From Segnochrobactrum spirostomi (GTDB lineage: Bacteria; Pseudomonadota; Alphaproteobacteria; Rhizobiales; Segnochrobactraceae): a stretch of 64,000 nucleotides of DNA. The position numbers and the translations under genes were made by a program. This document shows positions 1 through 7,927 of the stretch, piece by piece; the stretch's first letter is position 1; every line of letters starts with the position of its first letter. Below the pieces are notes generated by a model. The model did no database searches. It saw only the letters and a list, made by a program, of their open reading frames with translations, and had not been told where the DNA came from. The stretch spans positions 2,900,501-2,964,500 of the forward strand of contig NZ_VWNA01000001.1 of the NCBI RefSeq assembly GCF_009600605.1. Reading direction: 5' to 3'.

Positions 1-806
1 AGCGGGCCGATAAGGAGGCCGAACAGCGCGATCGACGGAACCGTCTGGATCACGTTGAGGGTCGCGAACACCGGACCGCGCAGCGTTCTCCGCCGCAGCA
101 CCAAGGCGCCGAGCGCGCCGCCGATGGCGATCGCGGGGAGGAGCGCACCGAACACCAGGGCGATGTGGCGCGCGAGTTCGGCGGTGAAGCCGTCGCGCCG
201 GGTCAGATATTCCCGCACGATCGAAAGCTGGTCGAGGGCCCCGCTCCAGGCGATGGCGGCGACCGCGAGGGCGAGAGCGAGCCCGGCGGCGAACCGCGCC
301 GCGGTGCCGAGCCGGAGCCGGCCGAGGGCGTCGGAAACGGCGAGCGCCGCCGCGATGACCGCGATCCAGAAGCCCGCGCCGAGGCCGGTGCGGGTGCCCT
401 TCGCCCCGGTCGCCGCGATGGCGAGGAGGCCGGACGAGCCGGCGGCGAGCACCAGCGTGACGAGGAGCAGCGCGCCCGTCACCGCGGCGAGCGCCGCCGC
501 GGTGCGCGTCGGCTTGATGAGCGAAAGCCCGAGGAGCGCCGCGAGCTCGACCGCGACCGCGAGCGAAAGCGGCGCAGCGGCCGCTTTCCAGAGCATCGCC
601 GGCGTGCCGCTGACGATGCGGTTCGGGGCGATCGAGACGAACGGAAGGAGGGCGAGCGCCACGATCGCGGCGACGGCGAGCAGGGCGATCACCCGGTTGC
701 CGATGCGGCGGCGGTCGGCGGTCGCGAGGGACGAGGGTCCGTCGGCGGGGCGGGCCGCCAGGCGGCCTTGCCCGCCGCCCGCGCCGCCGTCGGCTCCGTT
801 CGTCAT
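1..806 (-). CDS. yehY: Osmoprotectant ABC transporter permease, YehY-like (partial)
   Basis: This is an inner-membrane permease of a glycine-betaine/quaternary-amine type importer. The reading frame opens at an ATG whose complement is 804-806 and runs off the left edge, so about 268 codons are present and the C-terminus is missing. The N-terminal 45 residues are polar and Gly/Ala-rich. At least five hydrophobic segments follow before the conserved permease core begins near the edge, where the residues NVIQTVPSIALFGLLIGP match the ProW/OpuB/YehY core. The long hydrophobic N-terminal part before the core is typical of YehY and not of the shorter YehW. It lies 63 bases downstream of the binding-protein gene on the same strand, matching the E. 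coli order yehZ-yehY-yehX-yehW, so an ATPase and a second permease are expected outside the window. Confidence 0.86.
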   Translation of the reverse strand, partial: MTNGADGGAGGGQGRLAARPADGPSSLATADRRRIGNRVIALLAVAAIVALALLPFVSIAPNRIVSGTPAMLWKAAAAPLSLAVAVELAALLGLSLIKPTRTAAALAAVTGALLLVTLVLAAGSSGLLAIAATGAKGTRTGLGAGFWIAVIAAALAVSDALGRLRLGTAARFAAGLALALAVAAIAWSGALDQLSIVREYLTRRDGFTAELARHIALVFGALLPAIAIGGALGALVLRRRTLRGPVFATLNVIQTVPSIALFGLLIGP

Positions 807-869
807 CCCGATGTCCGCCACCTCGCCGCCGCTCCGCCGCACCTGCCGTGTCCTATCTAAGGGCGCTCC

Positions 870-1796
870 TCATTTCAGGAAGCCCTTGGACTTCAGGTAA
901 TCCGTGGCGACCGTCTTCGGATCCTCGCCGTCGACCGCGATCTTGGCGTTCAGCGATTGCAGCGTCTCGAGCGACAGGGAGGCGAAGATCGGGTCGAGCA
1001 CCGTCTCGATCTTCGGGTACTCCTTGAGCACGTCGGCGCGCACCACCGGAGCCGGCTCGTAGACGGCCTGAACGCCCTTGGTGTCGGTCAGGACGACGAG
1101 GCCGAGGGCGGCGAGCGCGCCGTCGGTGCCGTAGGCCATCGCGGCGTTGACGCCCGAGGTCTGCTCCGCCGCGGCCTTGATCGTCGCCGCGGTGTCGCCG
1201 CCCGACAAAACGAGGAGCTGGTCCGGGCTGAGCTTGAAGTCGTAGGCCTTCTCGAAGGCGGGGAGGGCGGCGGCGCTCTCGACGAACTCGGCCGAACCGG
1301 CGAGCTTCACCTTGCCGCCCGACGAGACCCACTTCCCGAAATCGTCGAGGGTCGCGAGCTTGTTCGCTTCCGCCACGTCCTTGCGGATCGCGATCGCCCA
1401 GGTGTTGTTCGCGGGGGCGGGCTTCAGCCAGACGAGGTTGTTCTTCTCGGCGTCGAGCTGCTTCGCCTTGGCATAGGCCGAGGCGGCGTTCTTCCACGCC
1501 GGATCGGAATCGATGTTGAAGAAGAAGCCGGCGTTGCCGGTATATTCCGGATAGATCCCGATTTCGCCCGAGATCAGCGCGGTGCGCACGATCTTGGTGG
1601 GGCCGAGCTGGATCTTGCGCTCGACCGGGATGCCGGCGTTCTCAAGCGCGATCGCGATGATGTTGCCGAGCAGCGCGCCCTCGGTGTCGATCTTGGAGCC
1701 GACCACCACGGGGCCCGCGGCGAGCGCCGGCCGGGCGAGCGGGGCGGCGGCGAGGACGAGCGCCGCGGTGGCGAGGACGGCGAGACGTTTCAGCAT
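870..1796 (-). CDS. osmF: Osmoprotectant ABC transporter substrate-binding protein OsmF (YehZ)
   Basis: This is the periplasmic binding protein of a YehZYXW-type importer for glycine betaine or related quaternary amines. The product has 308 residues. It starts at an ATG (1794-1796) preceded by GGAG 8 bases upstream; longer in-frame starts have no signal peptide and were rejected. A signal peptide covers about residues 1-27 (MLKR, a hydrophobic core, then ALA-A). The mature protein carries motifs recalled from E. coli OsmF almost unchanged: GSKIDTEGALLGNI, IYPEYTGN, LKPAPANNTWAIA, QTSGVNAAMAYGTDG and APAPVVR. OsmF-type systems have low affinity and are often RpoS or osmotic-stress controlled; nothing in the upstream bases proves this here. 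It is the first gene of the operon. Confidence 0.93.
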   Translation of the reverse strand: MLKRLAVLATAALVLAAAPLARPALAAGPVVVGSKIDTEGALLGNIIAIALENAGIPVERKIQLGPTKIVRTALISGEIGIYPEYTGNAGFFFNIDSDPAWKNAASAYAKAKQLDAEKNNLVWLKPAPANNTWAIAIRKDVAEANKLATLDDFGKWVSSGGKVKLAGSAEFVESAAALPAFEKAYDFKLSPDQLLVLSGGDTAATIKAAAEQTSGVNAAMAYGTDGALAALGLVVLTDTKGVQAVYEPAPVVRADVLKEYPKIETVLDPIFASLSLETLQSLNAKIAVDGEDPKTVATDYLKSKGFLK

Positions 1797-1955
1797 GGAC
1801 CTTGTTCTCCGGCGGAGGGGCTCAGCGGGCTTTCGAGCGGAACGGGACGGTCTTGTTGGGAAAGACGGTCTTGAGGGAACATAGTTCCACGGCCTCCCCC
1901 GAAGACGCAACGACGCTAGCTCGACAACTTCGTGTGAGGAAGGCAAATTCTGGTT

Positions 1956-2942
1956 GTGAACGCCGCCTCCCGGCGAACGGCCTTCCTCCTGAGCCCGCAA
2001 ATGCGCCCTTTACGTTCCGCCGTGCCTGCCCGGATCACCGCTCCGGGACAAACCGTCGAATGGCAGACGATCGCGCTCGCCGCCGTCATCTATGGCGGCT
2101 GGCTCGCGTTGACGTGGTTCTGGTCGGCGATCCCGATCTGGCTCCTGGTGCCGCTCGCCGCCTGGCTGATCGCCTGGCAGGGCTCGCTCCAGCACGAGGT
2201 GATGCACGGCCACCCGACCCGCAACCGCCGGGTCAACGACGCCATCGGCTGGCCGCCGCTCAGCCTCTGGCTGCCTTATCCGATCTACCGGGTGAGTCAC
2301 CTGCGCCATCACCGCGACGAATATCTGACTGACCCGATCGAGGACCCCGAATCGACCTACCTGACGGCGGCGACCTGGCGGAAGGTCGGGCCGGTCGGCC
2401 GCGCGGTGCTGCGCTTCAACATGACGCTCGCCGGGCGCCTCGTCGTCGGCTCGCTCCTGATGATCGGCTTGTTCCTCTACGAGGAACTGCGCCGCCTGCC
2501 CCGGGAGCCGCGCCAGCGCCGCATCTGGGCTCGCCACGCCGTCGGGGTCGCCGCCGTGCTCGTCTGGGTCGTCGCCATCTGCGGCATGCCGCTGTGGCTC
2601 TATCTCGTGGCCTTCGTCTGGGCCGGCGCCGCGCTGACGCGGCTGCGCTCGTTCGCCGAGCACCGCTGGGCGGCCGATCCGGCCGGGCGGACTGCGATCG
2701 TCGAGAACGGCGGCCTGTTCGGCCTCCTCTATCTCAACAACAACCTGCACGTTCTCCACCATCTGCGCCCGCGGGTGCCCTGGTACCGGCTGCCGAAGCT
2801 CTATCGGCGGACCCGCAAGATCCTGGTCGCGCGCAATGGTGGGCTCGTTTATCGCGGCTACGGCGACATCGCCCGCCGGTTCCTGCTCCGCATGCACGAC
2901 GATCCGCTGCATCCGCCCGAGAAGGCGGCCGCGCCGAACTGA
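1956..2942 (+). CDS. Membrane fatty acid desaturase family protein
   Basis: This is an integral membrane di-iron desaturase or hydroxylase of 328 residues if the GTG at 1956 is used; an ATG at 2001 would give a shorter form. Three histidine boxes are in order: HEVMH (about residues 80-84), HLRHH (115-119) and HVLHH (265-269). Hydrophobic segments at about 36-75, 160-175 and 195-230 fit the four-helix desaturase topology. The family includes acyl-lipid desaturases and carotenoid ketolases/hydroxylases, and the sequence alone does not fix the substrate. It stands alone between the osmF promoter region and the epimerase gene, with 130 bases before the next gene. A second, unrelated desaturase (MocD-like) occurs at 44533. 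Confidence 0.85.
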   Translation: MNAASRRTAFLLSPQMRPLRSAVPARITAPGQTVEWQTIALAAVIYGGWLALTWFWSAIPIWLLVPLAAWLIAWQGSLQHEVMHGHPTRNRRVNDAIGWPPLSLWLPYPIYRVSHLRHHRDEYLTDPIEDPESTYLTAATWRKVGPVGRAVLRFNMTLAGRLVVGSLLMIGLFLYEELRRLPREPRQRRIWARHAVGVAAVLVWVVAICGMPLWLYLVAFVWAGAALTRLRSFAEHRWAADPAGRTAIVENGGLFGLLYLNNNLHVLHHLRPRVPWYRLPKLYRRTRKILVARNGGLVYRGYGDIARRFLLRMHDDPLHPPEKAAAPN

Positions 2943-3072
2943 TCGCCGCCCATCCCACGCGTTCCCGCCGTGCCGGGCGACTTGACGGCGCTTGGCGAGC
3001 GGGAGCGTGCCGTGCTTAATCCGCCGACCGGCGGATCGCGCTTCGCCGGGTTGGAACCACGAGCGGAGCGAC

Positions 3073-4074
3073 ATGCGATATCTCGTTACCGGCAGCGCCG
3101 GATTCATCGGCTATCATCTGAGCCGGCGGCTGATCGCGGACGGCCATGAGGTGGTCGGGATCGATTCGCTGAACGCTTATTACGACGTGGCGCTGAAGGA
3201 ACACCGCCACGCCATGCTCCTGGAGACCGGCGCCTTCAGCGCCCATATCGTCGACGTTGCCGATTTCGCGGCCATGCAGGCGGTGTTCGAGACGGCGGCG
3301 CCCGACGTGGTGATCCACCTCGCCGCCCAGGCGGGCGTCCGCCACGCCCTCGAGCATCCGGAAGATTATGTCTCGGCCAATATCGTCGGCAGCTTCAACG
3401 TCATCGAGCTGTCGAAGCGCCATGGGGTCAGCCATCTGCTGATGGCCTCGACCTCCTCCGCCTACGGCGCCAACACCAAGATGCCGTTCCAGGAGAACGA
3501 CAAGGCCGATTTCCCGCTCACCATCTACGCGGCGAGCAAGAAATCGAGCGAGCTCATCGCCCACTGCTACGCCCACTTGTGGAACCTGCCGATCACCATG
3601 TTCCGCTTTTTCACGGTCTATGGACCGTGGGGGCGGCCCGACATGGCGCTTTACAAGTTCGTCAATGCGATCCTGCAGGGGCAACCGATCGACATCTACA
3701 ATCACGGCGACATGGAGCGTGACTTCACGTTCGTCGACGATCTCGTCGAGGGCATCGTGCGGCTCGCCGGTGCGGTGCCGGAGCGCGGCAAGCCGGTCGC
3801 CGACTTCGATTCCCTGAGCCCCGTCGCACCGTGGCGCCTCGTCAACATCGGCAACGGCAATCCGGTGCGCCTCCTCGATTTCATTTCGGAAATCGAGCGC
3901 TGCCTCGGTCGGCCGGCGATCCGCAATTATCTCGGCATGCATCCGGGCGACGTCCAACGCACCTTCGCCGACGCGGACCTGCTCGAGGCCCTGACCGGCT
4001 ACCGGCCGTCGACCCCCGTTTCGAAGGGCGTCGAGGCCTTCGTTGCCTGGTTCCGCAACTATTACCGGGTCTGA
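3073..4074 (+). CDS. NAD-dependent nucleotide-sugar epimerase (UDP-glucuronate 4-epimerase type)
   Basis: This is a cytoplasmic extended-SDR enzyme of 333 residues that probably interconverts UDP-glucuronate and UDP-galacturonate for surface polysaccharide. The ATG at 3073 follows GAGCGGAGCGAC and puts the NAD-binding motif TGSAGFIG at residues 6-13. The catalytic pair is Y152/K156 in YAASK, with the serine-rich STSSAYG segment before it. MFRFFTVYGPWGRPDMA and DMERDFTFVDD are characteristic of the CapI/GAE group of UDP-glucuronate 4-epimerases. The SDR gene follows after 3 bases, so the two are co-transcribed. Other UDP-hexose epimerases or dehydratases of this superfamily are possible, but the signature segments favour the uronate enzyme. 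Confidence 0.87.
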   Translation: MRYLVTGSAGFIGYHLSRRLIADGHEVVGIDSLNAYYDVALKEHRHAMLLETGAFSAHIVDVADFAAMQAVFETAAPDVVIHLAAQAGVRHALEHPEDYVSANIVGSFNVIELSKRHGVSHLLMASTSSAYGANTKMPFQENDKADFPLTIYAASKKSSELIAHCYAHLWNLPITMFRFFTVYGPWGRPDMALYKFVNAILQGQPIDIYNHGDMERDFTFVDDLVEGIVRLAGAVPERGKPVADFDSLSPVAPWRLVNIGNGNPVRLLDFISEIERCLGRPAIRNYLGMHPGDVQRTFADADLLEALTGYRPSTPVSKGVEAFVAWFRNYYRV

Positions 4075-4077
4075 GCC

Positions 4078-4794
4078 ATGACGGGCGCGGGCGCCATCCT
4101 CGTGACCGGCGCCACGCGGGGCATCGGGCGGGCCGTCGCCGACCAACTCGCCGCCGAGGGGCGCGAGGTCATCGGCCTCGCCCGCGGCGCCGCGTCCGAC
4201 TTTCCGGGTGAGCTCTTCGTCTGCGACCTTGCCGACGCGGATGGGACTGCGGTCGTGCTCCGCCGCATTGCGGAGACACGGGAGATCACCGGGATCGTCA
4301 ACAATGCAGGGATCGCAACGCCGCAGCCACTCGGCGCCGTCGGCCTCGATACGCTCCAGGCGGTGTTCGATCTCAATGTCCGGGCCGCGGTGCAGGTCGT
4401 GCAGGCCTTCGTCGAGGGCATGAAGGCGCGGCGCCGCGGGCGGATCGTCAACGTGTGCAGCCGGGCGATCTTCGGCGCTCGTGATCGTACTGCCTATTCC
4501 GCGGCCAAGAGCGCGCTCGTCGGCTGCACCCGGACCTGGGCGCTCGAGCTCGCGGACCATGGGATCACGGCCAATGCGGTCGCGCCCGGCCCCATCGAGA
4601 CCGAATTGTTTCGCGCCTCCCGCCCGGTCGGCAGCGAGGCCGAGCAACGGGTGCTTGCCTCCATCCCGATGCGGCGGCTCGGACGTCCTGAGGAGGTTGC
4701 GGCCGCGATCGCTTTCCTCCTGTCCGACGGCGCGAGCTTCGTGACGGGTCAGGTGCTGGCTGTGGACGGCGGGGGCAGCCTCGGTGGTCGGTAA
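4078..4794 (+). CDS. SDR family oxidoreductase
   Basis: This is a classical short-chain dehydrogenase/reductase of 238 residues, acting in the cytoplasm with NAD(P)H. TGATRGIG at residues 10-17 is the cofactor glycine motif, NNAG at 75-78 is conserved, and the catalytic triad is S128, Y140 and K144 (YSAAK). The C-terminal [20 protein letters not shown] is typical of FabG-like members. It starts 3 bases after the epimerase stop, so it is probably translated from the same message. Coupling to the epimerase suggests a part in sugar or polysaccharide metabolism, but the substrate is unknown; similarity to FabG does not make it the essential fatty-acid enzyme. Confidence 0.85.
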   Translation: MTGAGAILVTGATRGIGRAVADQLAAEGREVIGLARGAASDFPGELFVCDLADADGTAVVLRRIAETREITGIVNNAGIATPQPLGAVGLDTLQAVFDLNVRAAVQVVQAFVEGMKARRRGRIVNVCSRAIFGARDRTAYSAAKSALVGCTRTWALELADHGITANAVAPGPIETELFRASRPVGSEAEQRVLASIPMRRLGRPEEVAAAIAFLLSDGASFVTGQVLAVDGGGSLGGR

Positions 4795-4946
4795 CGTGTC
4801 GTTCCGGACGCGTTCCGGCGAGCGACATCGGACCGTTAAACGGCCGTGCGAAGGACGTTGAGAACTCTTGTGTTTGACGTCGGCGCAATGTTCGTTACGG
4901 TGGCGAAAAGGCGGCATAAGAACGTCGATAAGGAGGCGCCTGCGCT

Positions 4947-5102
4947 ATGATGAGTCTTCCCTTCTTCGCCCAGGCGATCGCCCTCGGGCTGGTCTTCGCC
5001 GGGCGCCGTGGCCCGGCGCTCGCCGTCTGGGCGCTGTCGATCGTGGTGCTGCTCGTGCTGTTCAAGCTGCACGCCACCGATTCGCTCGCGATCGACCTGT
5101 GA
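4947..5102 (+). CDS. Small membrane protein (51 aa) upstream of dsbB, DUF5993-like
   Basis: A short reading frame of 51 codons begins at ATG 4947, after a strong AAGGAGG at 4930-4936, and ends at TGA 5100-5102, 7 bases before dsbB. The product has two hydrophobic stretches, about residues 4-18 (FFAQAIALGLVFAG) and 24-38 (LAVWALSIVVLLVLF), joined by a basic GRRG turn, and ends in HATDSLAIDL. Size, two-helix layout, the HATD motif and position match the family recalled as DUF5993, small membrane proteins often found directly before dsbB. Its function is unknown; a helper role in quinone-linked disulfide formation is an inference from linkage. The strong ribosome-binding site suggests it leads the operon. 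Confidence 0.75.
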   Translation: MMSLPFFAQAIALGLVFAGRRGPALAVWALSIVVLLVLFKLHATDSLAIDL

Positions 5103-5109
5103 GGCCGTC

Positions 5110-5682
5110 ATGAGTTCGGTGCAGTCTCGCCTTCTCAATGCGCTCGGCCTTCTCGCCCTGTCGTTCGTGCTCCTCTCCGCCTTCTACGATCAGTTCGAAG
5201 GCGGCGACCTGCCGTGCCCCTTGTGCATCCTCCAGCGCGCCGGGTTCGCTGGGGCGATGGTCGGGCTCGCGCTCAATGTCCGCTTCGGGCCGAAGCCGAG
5301 CCATTATGCCGTGGTGATCCTGTCGGCGCTCGCCGGGTCGCTGATCTCGGTGCGCCAGATCCTGCTCCACGTGGCTCCGGGCACGGGCTCTTATGGCGCG
5401 GAACTGCTCGGCCTGCATTTCTATACGTGGGCTTTGATCGTCTATTTCCTCATCGTTGCCGGCAGCGCGGTGATGCTGATGTCCGATCGCCAGTTCGAGC
5501 CCCAGCCGGGCGGCGCGGCCGGCCGCACGGCGGTCCGCGGGCTCGCGTTGGTCGCGCTCGCCGTCTCGCTCGTCATGGTGTTCGGTAACGGCGTTTCGAC
5601 CGTCGTCGAGTGCGAAGGCGGCCTCTGCCCAGACAATCCGACCGGCTACATGATGCTCGGGACGCAGCCGCCCGCGCCGTGA
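5110..5682 (+). CDS. dsbB: Disulfide bond formation protein B (DsbB)
   Basis: This inner-membrane quinone reductase would reoxidise a periplasmic DsbA. It has 190 residues. The start at ATG 5110 comes 7 bases after the small upstream gene. Hydrophobic segments lie at about 9-26, 42-58, 66-86, 104-124 and 143-162. The first periplasmic loop carries the redox pair C36-P-L-C39. The second loop (about 87-105) has no cysteine, unlike E. coli DsbB (C104/C130). Instead, a fifth hydrophobic segment leads to a C-terminal tail with C168 and C173 (ECEGGLC), which would be periplasmic in this topology. No dsbA gene is nearby. The family call is firm; the five-helix topology is predicted by eye only. Confidence 0.9.
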   Translation: MSSVQSRLLNALGLLALSFVLLSAFYDQFEGGDLPCPLCILQRAGFAGAMVGLALNVRFGPKPSHYAVVILSALAGSLISVRQILLHVAPGTGSYGAELLGLHFYTWALIVYFLIVAGSAVMLMSDRQFEPQPGGAAGRTAVRGLALVALAVSLVMVFGNGVSTVVECEGGLCPDNPTGYMMLGTQPPAP

Positions 5683-5853
5683 CGCGGTGAAGCCCCCGCC
5701 GGGCCGGGCCCTTGCGCCGGTCCGCCGAACGCTTCACCTTGGAGATGGTCGAGACGCCACCCTCGGCCCAAGAAGGCAAGATCCAAAGAACGCCACGCGG
5801 GCGGCCGCCGTCCGGTGCCCTTCGCGTCGAGGCCCCCCTCGGAAGGAACGTCA

Positions 5854-6330
5854 ATGGCCCAGATCCTCAGCGATCCTCCCGTCATCAAGACCGTCTACGG
5901 CCCGGCGAGCGACCTGCGCCAGGCGATCGCCCGCATGGAGGTGCAGACCACGGGGCGGGGCATGGTCGACATCACTGCTCCGATCGACCGCTGGCTCGCC
6001 TCGATCAAGGCCGTCGAGGGGCTGCTGACGCTGCTGCTGCGTCACACCTCCGCGTCGCTGACGATCCAGGAGAATTCCGACGGCAATGCCCGGGCGGACC
6101 TGATGGACGCCTATGACCGGCTGGTGCCGGAAGGGCAGACGTGGCGGCACTCGCTGGAGGGGCCGGACGATATGCCGGCCCACGTGAAGAGCGCGCTGAC
6201 CGGTGTCCATCTCAGCGTGCCGGTCGTCCACGGCCGCGTCGATCTCGGCACCTGGCAGGGACTCTACGTGTTCGAACACCGCACCGCCGCGCACCGCCGC
6301 GGGGTCACCCTGCACTATATCGGAAGTTGA
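5854..6330 (+). CDS. YjbQ family protein (secondary thiamine-phosphate synthase type, UPF0047)
   Basis: This is a cytoplasmic protein of 158 residues. The family has weak thiamine-phosphate synthase activity in E. coli YjbQ, but its main role is unsettled. HTSASLTIQENSDGNARADL, the GPDDMPAHVKSAL segment and LGTWQGLYVFEHR are the family signatures and contain the conserved His and Asp residues of its metal-binding pocket. The ATG at 5854 follows GGAAGGAACGTCA; an in-frame ATG 39 bases upstream is less well placed. The 171 bases before it hold no gene. It appears to be a single gene, with the glycosyltransferase beginning 58 bases later. Confidence 0.88.
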   Translation: MAQILSDPPVIKTVYGPASDLRQAIARMEVQTTGRGMVDITAPIDRWLASIKAVEGLLTLLLRHTSASLTIQENSDGNARADLMDAYDRLVPEGQTWRHSLEGPDDMPAHVKSALTGVHLSVPVVHGRVDLGTWQGLYVFEHRTAAHRRGVTLHYIGS

Positions 6331-6388
6331 ATCCGGTTGCAGACGCTCCCGCCCGCCGGCATCCTGCGAGGGCTGGCGGGGGCGAGCC

Positions 6389-7927
6389 ATGGATGCGGCG
6401 GGAACCGGTGCGACGCGGCGACAGACCGGCGGTGATTCCGGGGCGACGCTCGTCGTCCCCGAACCGGCCTTCATCGAAGGCCTGATCGCTCTGTTCGATT
6501 CGACCGCGGCCGGCGTCGATGCCCGGCGCGTTCTCGGCGACCGCCAGCGCGCCGGCCTGCGCGGCGCGGCGTTGCTGCTCATGGCCGTCTTCCTCGTGGT
6601 GCCCAAGGCCGTGCTGATCGCACTCAGCCTCGTCACTTCGGTCGCCTTTCTTGCACTCGGCATCGTGCGACTGCTGGCCTCGGCCGCGCCCGACCGCGCG
6701 GCCTTGCCGAAGCGGGCGCTCGCGGACGATGTTCTCCCCGTTTACACCGTCCTGGTGCCGCTCCGGCGCGAAGCGCGCGTGGTGCCCCGTCTGGTCGCCA
6801 ACCTCGGCGCGCTCGCCTATCCGCCGGACAAGCTCGACATCAAGATGCTGGTGGAGGCGGACGACCCGGAGACGGCCTCCGCGCTCGCCCGTCACGCCGG
6901 GGCGCTCGCGGCCGAGATCGTGATCCTCCCGCCGGTCGGTCCGATGACGAAGCCGAAGGCGCTCGATGCCGGTCTAGCCTTGGCGCGCGGCGATCTCATC
7001 ACCGTGTTCGACGCCGAGGACCGGCCGGAACCCGACCAATTGCGCGTCAGCGCCGAGACCTTCGCCGCCGGCTCGGACGACCTCGCCTGCTTGCAGGCGC
7101 GGCTCGTCATCGACCATCCCGAGGAGGGATGGTTCCCGACCATGTTCGCCATCGAATACGCGATGCTGTTCGACGGTCTGCTGCCGTGGCTGGCGCGGGG
7201 CGGCTATCCGTTCCTGCTCGGCGGAACGTCGAACCATTTCCGTCGCTCCGCGCTCCTCGCGGTCGGTGGTTGGGACCCGTGGAACGTCACCGAGGATGCG
7301 GATCTCGCGCTGCGCCTCGCCGCCGCGGGCTGCCGCTCCGGCCTCATTGCGAGTGCCACCTTCGAGGAGGCCCCGCTCGCCCTGCGGCCGTGGCTGCGCC
7401 AGCGCACGCGGTGGCTGAAGGGCTGGCTACAGACCTGGTTCGTCCACATGCGCCATCCCGCAACGCTCCTGCGCCTCGTCGGGCCCGGCGCGTTCTCGAT
7501 GATCCAGTTGCAATTGCTCGCTTCGCTCGGCGCCATCGCCGCCCACCCGGTCTGGGCCGTCCTCGTCGCGGCGGCGCTGATGGGGCTCGCCCCGCTCGGC
7601 ACCGATGGCAGCGTCACGGGCGATCTCGTGATGGTGTTCAGCGCGTCGGCGTTCGCCATCGGCTGGCTTGCCGCGGCACGGCTTGCGGTGACAGCGCTCG
7701 AGCGGCGACGTTTCGTCCGAGGCCGGCGGGCGCTCGTCTGGCTGCCGCTCTATTGGCTCTTGATGTCGTGGGCGCTCGGCCTCGCCGTCATCGATCTTGT
7801 CCGCCGGCCGCACTTCTGGGCGAAGACCGCCCATGGCCTCGCGCGGCGGCCGTCGGGGACGCTTCAGGAGCGGCGGTCGGCGACGAAGCGGGCGGCGGCG
7901 GCGAGCGTGTCGGCGGCCGCGCCATAG
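6389..7927 (+). CDS. Family 2 glycosyltransferase, membrane-bound (BcsA/XagB-like)
   Basis: This is a processive-type family 2 glycosyltransferase of 512 residues, probably making an exopolysaccharide at the inner membrane. After a polar N-terminus there are hydrophobic segments at about 57-75 and 78-98. The GT-A domain follows, with EADDPE (156-161), DAED (208-211, metal and donor binding), the acceptor TED (301-303) and QRTRW (338-342), the QxxRW motif of processive enzymes. Further membrane segments follow to the C-terminus. ATG 6389 is preceded by GGGGGCGAG. The gene runs 64 bases into the 3' end of ispA on the opposite strand, so its last 20 or so residues (a basic, Ala-rich tail) are encoded antisense to ispA. 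The polymer made is unknown. Confidence 0.83.
   Translation: MDAAGTGATRRQTGGDSGATLVVPEPAFIEGLIALFDSTAAGVDARRVLGDRQRAGLRGAALLLMAVFLVVPKAVLIALSLVTSVAFLALGIVRLLASAAPDRAALPKRALADDVLPVYTVLVPLRREARVVPRLVANLGALAYPPDKLDIKMLVEADDPETASALARHAGALAAEIVILPPVGPMTKPKALDAGLALARGDLITVFDAEDRPEPDQLRVSAETFAAGSDDLACLQARLVIDHPEEGWFPTMFAIEYAMLFDGLLPWLARGGYPFLLGGTSNHFRRSALLAVGGWDPWNVTEDADLALRLAAAGCRSGLIASATFEEAPLALRPWLRQRTRWLKGWLQTWFVHMRHPATLLRLVGPGAFSMIQLQLLASLGAIAAHPVWAVLVAAALMGLAPLGTDGSVTGDLVMVFSASAFAIGWLAAARLAVTALERRRFVRGRRALVWLPLYWLLMSWALGLAVIDLVRRPHFWAKTAHGLARRPSGTLQERRSATKRAAAASVSAAAP

Noticed and set aside
165-860. Plus-strand frames opposite the osmoprotectant permease
   Set aside because: The minus strand encodes a hydrophobic YehY-like permease with the conserved QTVPSIALFGLL segment; the plus-strand translations are highly charged low-complexity sequence.
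4078-4794. Calling the SDR gene fabG
   Set aside because: The fold and active site match, but it is paired with a sugar epimerase and not with other fatty-acid synthesis genes.
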